Shown here piece by piece: positions 56,520 to 64,000 of a stretch of DNA of 64,000 nucleotides. This DNA is from Bubalus kerabau (Eukaryota; Chordata; Mammalia; Artiodactyla; Bovidae): assembly GCF_029407905.1 (NCBI RefSeq), contig NC_073630.1, forward strand, positions 30,893,001 to 30,957,000. Reading direction: 5' to 3'. A program made the translations under genes and the position numbers. The notes under the pieces are model-generated. The model ran no database searches, was not told the origin of the DNA, and saw nothing but the letters and a program-made list of their open reading frames with translations. Position 1 is the first letter of the stretch. Every line of letters starts with the position of its first letter.

Positions 56520-56864
56520 GTGGGCTTCCCTGGTAGCTCAGCTGGTAAAGAATCCACCTGCAATGAAGGAGAGCCTGGTTTGATTACTGGGTTGGGAAGA
56601 TCCACTGGAGAAGGGATAGGCTACCCACTACAGTATTCTTGGGTTTCTCTGGTAGCTCAGAATCCACCTGGTGGTAAAGAATCCACCTGCAGTGTGGGAG
56701 ACCTGGGTTCAATCCCTGGGTTGGGAAGACCCTCTGGAGAAGGACATGGCAACCCACTCCGGTATTCTTGCCTGGAGAATCCTCATGGACAGAGGAGTCT
56801 GGTGGGCTTCATATAGTTCTTGCATCGCAAAGAGTCAGACGTGACTGAGTGACTAAGCACAACG
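56520..56864 (+). repeat. Bov-tA SINE with duplicated head, 9-bp target duplication
   Basis: The tRNA-derived head and part of BovA appear twice in direct order (gggcttccctggtagctc at 56522, then gggtttctctggtagctc at 56640) before a single complete 3' end. Repeats catgtattt at 56511-56519 and 56865-56873 enclose both, so they inserted as one unit. Confidence 0.9.
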
Positions 56865-56919
56865 CATGTATTTTATCATCCAGAAGAGAGAAAGTAAGAA
56901 ATAACAAACGTAGTAATAT

Positions 56920-57035
56920 TAGCTAATATTTATTGAGCAGTTGCTATGTGGCAAGTACTATGCTAAGGGCTTTACATGGATTAGCTCATAAATTCCTCAC
57001 AATAACTATGTGGTAGGTATTATGTCAAAGGCAAG
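56920..57035 (+). repeat. MIR-like SINE relic
   Basis: Sequence gctaatatttattgagcag, tgctatgtggcaagtac, tgctaagggctttacatgg, aattcctcacaataac and gtggtaggtattatg is the typical MIR 3' half in order. Confidence 0.8.
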
Positions 57036-57171
57036 AGGAGCTGGTAAAATCTTTTTTTGACTTAGGAATGTCATCTTCATACTTTAAGGACTGAGAATCA
57101 TTGGAATTGATAGGAATTACAACAAGAACTTGAAGGACAGACAGTTTTCAGTTTGGGTTTTCTGGGGTTTT

Positions 57172-57308
57172 GGCAGAGGATGAGACAGACAGCATCATTG
57201 ACTCAGTGGACGTGAGTTTGAGCAAACTGTGGGAGACAGTGAAGGACAGGGGAGCCTGGCGTGCTGCAGTCCACGGGTGCAGAGTCGGACACGACTGAAC
57301 AACAACAG
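57172..57308 (+). repeat. BovB 3' end fragment
   Basis: The last 135 or so bases of BovB: gcagaggatgagacagac, cagtggacgtgagtttgag, ctggcgtgctgcagtcc, gacacgactgaacaac. Strongly truncated. Confidence 0.85.
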
Positions 57309-58764
57309 TATTGCTGGGATTGAAGCTGAATTTTGATGTAATGGTGGGATTTCAATAGGCAGAGACAAGTAATGTAAAAAGCAGGCAAAAAGGAAAGGCA
57401 CTACGTCAAAAAAGCAGATTAAGGAGAAGAAATACCTTTGTAGGAGAGGTTTATTTGAAGATGCTAGCTAGAGATAAGTCTGGAAAACCCACTGGGAAAA
57501 AAGTAAGGATAATTAATTAATTAAAGGCATTATGCAGAAAAGGTTAACCCATGACTATTTACATGGGGAGAAAAGAACTAAATCTATACATGAGTATATG
57601 AGAGAAACTGCAGGTATCCAGGAAAGAGATAAGGATCAGGTAGGACAGTGACTTCAGGACAGACAGAAGAGAATACAATGAAGGAAACGGTCTGGAGGCA
57701 ACATAGTCAGGACTGGCAGACTAACTGGCTATGGGGAAGAGATGAGTTAAAGTTACAGATCAAGGATGCTCCAGAAGTCTGGTCTGATAGCCCACCTTTC
57801 ACTGATATAGAAATAGAAGAACCAGGTTTAGAAGGGAAGGTCATGAGTTTGGTGTCAGATGTGCTGAATGTTAGATATCTAGGAAGAGATGTCTAGAAGG
57901 CATCTGGATAAATAAATCTGAAGCACAAGGTTAGGACTTGGGATAAAGATGTAAGAGTTAAGTGGAAACATGGCAGAAAAGAAATCAGCGGGATGGTCAT
58001 AATTAAGGGGGTGTGTGTATGTGTGTGATATCCTCACACATGGATATGTATCCTCACTGTAGTTCTGATCTTGAAATTTTAACTGTATGTCAGTTTAGTC
58101 ATTACATTCTTAGATTGATACGTCAAGTTATCGGTATGCCCATTATCAATAAAGAACAGATTTGGTGGGGGTGGGGCGGGGGGAGGCCTTGTTTACTTGT
58201 TGCAGGATGCATAGTAATTTCCTTTATGCTGGAAGCAAGGAAACAAAAAGAAATTTTACTTGAGTATCCTCCACTTAGAAAAAGAGCTGTTGGCAAATAA
58301 ATTAAAATAATTAACTGGTTCAAACCACCATAAAAATAGGTTGGAGTCTGGATAATAATCTAAATGGGTTGTTTTGCACCGATCAGCTCCCGTACTTAAT
58401 TCTGGAACCCTGTACTAAGTCTGCAATGATACTTAGCTGTGGCGGCCTCACCTGCATCCGAAGTCCTTTGTTTAAGTTTTCACCCAGACCTTGCTGTTCA
58501 TTTGCTGGCTCAAGTTATTAAACTACTGAACGTAGCCTGAGAGTCTTCATTGGAAACAGTGTGCTAGATGATTCATGAGGCAGTCAAGCAGTTGTTTTAA
58601 GTTGATTCCAAGTGAACGGCTTGGTGCTTGTATCATCACTTCCTCTCCCTTCAGCTTTCTCTGAGGTTACCTTAATCTCACGCACTCAGAGAAGTCAGAG
58701 GAATGCCTTCCCTTTTGTAAAACTAACAAGCTACACAGAATTATACTTTTAATGGGCTGGGTCT
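57309..58764. other. Intergenic unique sequence
   Basis: No gene recognised. A short GT-rich stretch is at 58009-58027 and a G-rich run at about 58165-58185. The 82- and 95-codon frames at 57648 and 58013 show no features. Confidence 0.5.
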
Positions 58765-58778
58765 AGTAAGTGACTTAT

Positions 58779-59460
58779 ATTTTTTCTTAATATAAATTTA
58801 TTTATTTTAATTGGGGGTTAATTACTTTACAATATTGTATTGGCTTTGCCATACATCAACATGAATCCACCACGGGTGTACACGTGTTCCCCATCCTGAA
58901 CCCCCCTCCCACCTCCCTCCCCGTACCATCCCTCTGGGTCATCCCAGTGCACCAGCCCCAAGCATCCTGTATCCTGCATCGAACCTGGACTGGCGATTAG
59001 TTTCATATATGATATTATACATGTTTCAATGCCATTCTCCCAAATCATCCCACCCTCGCCCTCTCCCACAGAGTCCAAAAGACTGTTCTATACATCTGTG
59101 TCTCTTTTGCTGTCTCACTTACAGGGTTATCGTTACCATCTTTCTAAATTCCATATATATGGGTTAGTATAGTTGACTCATTGGAAAAGACTCTGATGCT
59201 GGGAGGGATTGGGGCAGGAGGAGAAGGGGATGACAGAGGATGAGATGGCTGGATGGCATCACTGACTCGATGGACGTGAGTCTCAGTGAACTCTGGGAGT
59301 TGGTGATGGACAGGGAGGCCTGGCGTACTGCGATTCATGGGGTCGCAAAGAGTCAGACACGACTGAGCGACTGATTTGATCTCATCTGATGCTGTATTGG
59401 TGTTTTTCTTTCTGGCTTACTTCACTCTGTATAATAGGCTCCAGTTTTATCCACCTCATC
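58779..59460 (-). mobile_element. Young bovine L1 3' end, 14-bp target duplication, itself interrupted by a BovB
   Basis: The 3' UTR and ORF2 end (THIYGI region) are reverse complemented. Perfect flanks agtaagtgacttat at 58765-58778 and 59461-59474 define it. At 59170 the L1 sequence breaks at gggttagtata and resumes at about 59391 with ctgtattggtgtttttc, exactly the next L1 bases as judged from the copy at 43655. Confidence 0.92.
59171..59390 (+). mobile_element. BovB LINE 3' end inserted in a young L1
   Basis: About 220 bases, from gttgactcattggaaaag to the ctgatttgatctcatctgatg tail. Comparing with the uninterrupted L1 at 43655-43670 shows no host bases duplicated or lost around it. It is one of the most recent insertions in the window. 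Confidence 0.9.
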
Positions 59461-60256
59461 AGTAAGTGACTTATTAACATGACGTGGAGAGGCCCCTGTA
59501 GAAAAATGGTTTACCTCAGCACATTTTCCTAGCATTATAATTATTCAGGACATACCCAAGAGTTACTCCTGAACATACTGTGATTAGCCAGGCTTTTTCC
59601 ATTAAATTTGCAAAACAATTCATCTAATTTTAAAAAGAAGCTTTTATCACTAAATAAAACCCCTCCAAAGAAGTCATTGTCCGAAATGGTTTTGTACGGC
59701 TATCTCATATACATTGTTTTCAAAGTAACTCTGATGGAATTTAGCATATACAAATAGGGCCTTTTTAAAAAACTGAAGAATACTTGATTTATAATATTAG
59801 TTTCAGGTTTATAGTACAGAGATTCGATATTTTTATGGATTATACTCCGTGTAAAGTTACTATAAAATATTGGCTATATTCCCTGTGCTGTACAATATAT
59901 CCTGAGAGCCTGTTTTATTCATAGTGGTTTACACCTCTTAATCCTCTACCCTTATCTTGCCTCTCCCTGCTTCCCTCTTCCCTCTGGTAACCACTAGTTT
60001 GTTCTCTATATCTGTGAGTCTGTTTCTGTTTTGTTATATTTGCTGTTGCAAATAGCAGGCTTTCATCCTTTTTAACAGATGAACAACATTCACTGTATAC
60101 ACACACACTACATCATCTTTATCCATTCATTTGTTGATGACTCTTAGGCTGTTTCCATATCTTGGCTATAAACATTGAAGTGCATCTATCTTTTCGAATT
60201 GGTGTTTTCACTTTTTTTCCAGATAAATACCCAGGACTGAAATTACTGGATCATAT

Positions 60257-60541
60257 GGAGAAGGCAATGGCACCCCACTCCAGTACTCTTGCCTGGAAAA
60301 TCCCATGGACGGAGGAGCCTGGAGGACTGCAGTCCATGAGGTTGCTAAGAGTCGGACACGACTGAGCGACTTCACTTTCACTTTTCACTTTCATGTATTG
60401 GAGAAGGAAATGGCAACCCACTCCAGTGTTCTTGCCTGGAGAATCCCAGGGACAGAGGAGCCTGGTAGGAGGCCGTCTGTGGGGTCGCACAGAGCCGGAC
60501 ACGACTGAAGTGACTTAGCAGCAGCAGCAGCAGCAGCAGCA
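60257..60541 (+). repeat. BOV-A2 SINE dimer with (AGC)n tail
   Basis: A complete two-part element: ggagaaggcaatggcacc, ttcactttcacttttcac linker near 60375, second half to cttagcagcagcagc and seven AGC units. It interrupts the L1 motif ggatcatatggtagttc, leaving atgg on both sides. Confidence 0.94.
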
Positions 60542-61195
60542 TGGTAGTTCTATTTTTACTGTTTTGAGGAACTTCCATACTGCTTTCCATAGTGACTGTA
60601 CCATTTTATATTCCCTCTAATGTCCTACCAGGGTTCCCTTTTCTCCACATCCTTACCAACATTTATTATTTGTATTTTTTGTACTCCTGTTGTCAATGTG
60701 GTGTATCACATTGATTGATTTATGGATCTTGAACCATCCTTCCATCCCTAGAATAAATCCTACTTGATGATGGTGTCTGATCTTTTTTATTTATTGTTGA
60801 ATTCAGTTTGCTAATATTTTGTTGAGGATTTTTATATCTATATTCATCTGAGATATTGGCTTATAATTTTTTTTGGTACTGTTTTTGCCTATTTTCAGTA
60901 TCAAATTAATGGCGGCTTTGTGGAATGAATTTGGAAGTGTTCCCTCTGCTTCAAATTTTTTAGAATATTTTGAAAAGGATAGATATTAGCTCTTCTCCCT
61001 ATATATATTCTATATTGGTAGAATTCCCCTGTGAAGCTATCTAGTCCTGGATTTTTGTTTGCTAGGAGTTTTTTTAAATTCGTCTATTTCAGATTGTCTA
61101 TTTGTTCCTGATTCAGTCTGGTAGATTGTATGTCTCTAGAAATTTATCCATTTCTTCTAGGTTGTCCAATTTATTGCTTTATGCTTTATAGCTGT

Positions 61196-61513
61196 TAAGG
61201 AGATCCAACCAGTCCATTCTGAAGGAGATCAGCCCTGGGATTTCTTTGGAGAGAATGATGCTGAAGCTGAAACTCCAGTACTTTGGCCACCTCATGCTAA
61301 GAGTTGACTCATTGGAAAAGACTCTGATGCTGGGAGGGACTGGGGGCAGGAGGAGAAGGGGACGACAGAGGATGAGATGGCTGGATGGCATCACTGACTA
61401 GATGGACGTGAGTCTGAGTGAACTCCGGGAGTTGGTGATGGACAGGGCAGCCTGGCGTGCTGCGATTCATGGGGTCGCAAAGAAGTCGGACACGACTGAG
61501 CGACTGAACTGAA
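61196..61513 (+). mobile_element. BovB LINE 3' end inserted in old L1
   Basis: About 318 bases, from aaggagatccaaccagtcc to the cgactgaactgaat tail. Well conserved. Confidence 0.9.
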
Positions 61514-62250
61514 TATTCTATCATGTTTTTTAATCTCTGTTATATTGGTTATAATTTCTCTTCTTTCATTTCTTACTTTGTTAATTTGTGTCCTCTCTCT
61601 TTTTTCTTGGTGAATCTAGCTAAACATTTATAAATTCTGTTTATCTTTCCAAGGAACAGCTCTTGGTTTTATTGTTCTTTTCTATATTTTTAGGTTTCTA
61701 TTTATTTCCTTTCCATCTTTATTATTTCCTTCTTTCGCTGACATTGGGCTCTGTTTGTTCTTTTTCTTTCAGGTTGTTTATTTGAGACTTTTCTTGTTTC
61801 TTGAGGTAGGCATGTGTTTCTATAAACTTGTTTTTGCTACATCCCATAGACTTTAGATAGTTTTTATTTTCTTTTGTCTTAAGGTATTTTCTAATTTCCT
61901 CTTTGATTTCCTGATTAAAACATTGGGGGTTTTTTAGTAGCATGTTTTTTAGTCTCCACCTGTTTGTGTTTTTTCTCATTCTTATTCCTGTAAATGATAC
62001 CTATAGTTTCATAATGCTGTAGTCAGAAAAAATGCTCGATATAATTTCTGTCCTCGTAAATTTGTTTAGACTTGTTTTGTGGCGTAACATACATCCTGAA
62101 GAACATTGCATGTACTCTTGAGAAGAACGTGTTCCTGTTTCTGGATGTAATGTCCTACGGATACATATTAAGCACTACTAGCACAAGGTGTCATTTAAGA
62201 TCACTGATCTCTTAATGGTTTTCTAATGATCCTATCTGAATGACTGTCCA

Positions 62251-63037
62251 TTGAATCTAGGAATTTTTACTTTTAGAAGAGGGTTTTCCCCATAAAATCA
62301 CATAGGCTCTGAACTTAAAAAAAAAAAAAAAATCCACATTTCGTAGCCCTTCTGGTTGATGAATGTCACTATATGTATACCAGTGTAAGTCCAGATCACT
62401 ATGACTGATTGGGACTTGCTGTAATTAACATTTGCTGACAGGACCACCAACATGGACCAAACATACCACATAGAGATCTCACCAACACCGTCCCATTCCA
62501 TTTCCAAAGGTAGGCTCTGATGTATTGTAATCTAATAAGGCATCTTTCCCCTACAATCAAGCACAATCTCTTTTAAAGAGAGATTGTGAGCCAAGGATGG
62601 AAAATTCTTCTTTCTCTTAGATGCTTAGGAGTACATACTGTAGCATAGACACTGAAACCAAGTATTTGAAAACCTACCCAATGGCTGTTGCTTAGAACAG
62701 TATTATTCCACTCCTTCATTACGTCACCTCCCACACACATGAAGGTGCATGCACACACACATGCTCACGTGTGCACACACACATGGTCTCTCTCTCTCTC
62801 TCATATTCCCAAATTAGTGGGCTGGCTTATTTCTGAGATGTGACTAAACTGAAACATTCTTGCAGAGGGTAACTTTTCCTTTTCTTTTGTCTGAGAAAGA
62901 AATCAGAATCCAGAAGAATTCAGAAGAAAAAAGTAGCTGACTAAACATGGAGTTGGAGCTAATGAATCTTATTATAAACCCTCAGTATTCTGGGAAAGTG
63001 TATAGGTTTCTTTATGTTCTGATGTATTTGAGATTCA
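62251..63037. other. Unique sequence with a CA/TC microsatellite patch
   Basis: No gene. It holds an A16 tract at about 62318-62333 and, at about 62745-62802, a mixed (CA)n and (TC)n microsatellite (catgcacacacacatgc through tctctctctctctc). Confidence 0.6.
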
Positions 63038-63038
63038 C

Positions 63039-63243
63039 GCTTCCCTTGTAGCTCAGTCGGTAAAGAATCTGCCTGCAGTGCAGGAGACCTGGGTTCGATC
63101 CCTGGGTTGGGAAAATCCCCTGGAGAAGGAAAAGGCAGCCCACTTCAGTATACTTGGCTGGAAAATCTCACGAACAGAGGAGCCTGGTGGGCTGCAGTCC
63201 ATGGGGTCGCAAAGAGTTGGGCACAACTGAGTGACTAACACTT
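63039..63243 (+). repeat. Bov-tA SINE
   Basis: gcttcccttgtagctcagtc, gacctgggttcgatccctgg (B box), then the BovA part to gactgagtgactaacac. Near consensus. Confidence 0.92.
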
Positions 63244-63247
63244 AGGT

Positions 63248-63365
63248 ATCATTCTTATGCCCATTTCACAGATGAGGAAACTGAGACACAGGGTAGTCAA
63301 ATAACTACCTCCAGGCAGATGGCAGAGTTAGGCAAGTTGATTCCAGAGCTTGTTTTCTGAAGTCC
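63248..63365 (+). repeat. MIR SINE relic
   Basis: atgcccatttcacagatgagg, aaactgagacacaggg, aaataactacctccaggcag, atggcagagttaggc, ttgattccagagcttg: MIR 3' half. Confidence 0.8.
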
Positions 63366-63690
63366 TAGACAAGAACTTTTGCTAATCAAACCATGATATT
63401 GCATGAGATTTAAAAAATTCCCACTGGAATAAGTAACTAATCCCGTGGCTCAAAACACAGTTCTGCCTATTTGTACGTATACAATGGAAAAGAACAAGAG
63501 CTTTCCCAGAGCACACAAACATTTACAAACACACACAGCACACAGAGGAGAAAGAAGACGGAGATCTAAAATTCTGTTTACATCCACAGCTGCAACTAAC
63601 ATTTTTTTTCAACAGTTCAACAAATATTTAACTCCAAGGCACTGGAGTTGCCAGGGGGGACGGGAGAACTTGATTCTTTGTGCTATAAAG

Positions 63691-63889
63691 CAGCAGTCCC
63701 CAACCTTTTGGGCACAAGGAACTGGTTTTGTGAACACAATTTTTCCATGCATCAGGAGTGGGGGGCGGGGGGATGGTTTGAGGATGATTCAAGTGTTACA
63801 TTTATTGTGCACTTTAATTCTATTATTATTATAACAGCTCCTCCTCAGATCATCAGACATTAGATCCTGGAGGTGGGGGACCACTGCTG
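63691..63889 (+). mobile_element. Non-autonomous DNA-transposon-like element with short inverted ends
   Basis: It begins cagcagtccccaaccttttg and ends gtgggggaccactgctg. These ends are imperfect inverted repeats (CAGCAGT-GTCCCC type). Internal blocks acaatttttccatgc, gatggtttgaggatgattc and tttattgtgcacttta are those of a widespread mammalian MER-type element whose exact family I cannot pin. A 5-base repeat taaag flanks it (63686-63690 and 63890-63894). No coding capacity. Confidence 0.6.
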
Positions 63890-64000
63890 TAAAGATTGTA
63901 ATCTATAGAAGTCAGATTTTTCAACAGTCCACAAATAACAAATTATATATTTATGTGGTGATTAGCCACATGAGGTAGGAATGCACAGGCAGGGACATGA

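Larger units (their letters stand above)
59785..62250 (-). mobile_element. Older L1 (3' UTR and ORF2 relic), interrupted twice
   Basis: 3' UTR blocks (ttccctgtgctgtacaatat, ctggtaaccactagtttg, gaccttcattctgac-equivalent region) are followed by ORF2-derived sequence in minus sense (61722-61979 open with RLKNMLLKNPQCFNQEIKEE). A BOV-A2 splits it at 60257 and a BovB at 61196. Part of the 3' half of ORF2 is missing around 60690. All frames are decayed. Confidence 0.85.

Noticed and set aside
63039..63120. Functional tRNA gene (B-box-like gggttcgatccc in this and other SINEs)
   Set aside because: The tRNA-like part continues into BovA sequence and lacks a complete cloverleaf. It is the head of a Bov-tA SINE, as at all similar loci here.
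16861..64000. Last coding exon of ELOVL6, expected downstream of EGF on the minus strand
   Set aside because: I looked through the minus-strand frames for its conserved histidine-box and C-terminal region and saw nothing comparable. The gene probably lies beyond the window.

Overview
The window is ruminant, almost certainly bovid, nuclear DNA. It is full of interspersed repeats restricted to or typical of that group: BovB (RTE-type) LINEs, Bov-tA and BOV-A2 SINEs, young bovine L1 and a class II endogenous retrovirus LTR. Older mammalian MIR and L1 relics are also present. There is no sign of bacterial or viral genome organisation.

The only protein-coding gene I can support is the 3' end of pro-epidermal growth factor (EGF) on the + strand, in the first 16 kb. 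Five exons are recognisable with good GT/AG borders: 1329-1473, 5689-5859, 8805-8921, 13514-13619 and 15595 onward. By the human gene structure as I recall it, these are exons 20-24. They encode the mature EGF module, the transmembrane segment and the cytoplasmic tail. The gene looks odd. The EGF module keeps all six canonical cysteines at normal spacing. However, it has an extra Cys at mature position 2, lacks the Arg that forms the C-terminal processing site of human EGF, and has Phe, Asp and Ala where human has Leu47, Leu26 and Arg45. A one-base deletion in the 8805-8921 exon shifts the tail into a stop at 13524-13526, and a second frame break lies in the last exon. The distal tail therefore survives only as a relic recognisable in other frames.

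From about 16.8 kb to the end I find no gene. This is an intergenic repeat landscape. In mammals the next gene after EGF is ELOVL6 on the opposite strand; I looked for its last coding exon and did not find it. Layout: 16.8-20 kb mostly unique sequence; 20-28 kb a BovB/L1 nest, including a BovB inserted into a BovB; 31.1-32.4 kb a solo ERV LTR with a 6-bp target duplication; 32.5-33.4 kb a 5'-truncated young L1; 33.4-42.9 kb mostly unique with scattered SINE, MIR and L1 pieces; 43.3-51.15 kb a near full-length (about 7.9 kb) young L1 on the minus strand, inserted into an older L1; 51.8-55.1 kb two BovB copies in tandem; 58.8-62.2 kb further L1 with SINE and BovB insertions; 63.7-63.9 kb a small DNA-transposon-like element.

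I see no previously undescribed multi-gene system. The observation most worth following is the apparent decay of EGF. After it come the insertion chronology, which target site duplications and interrupted hosts make readable, and a recurrent antisense open frame across BovB copies. All comparisons with human EGF and with repeat families are from memory of those families, not from a search.
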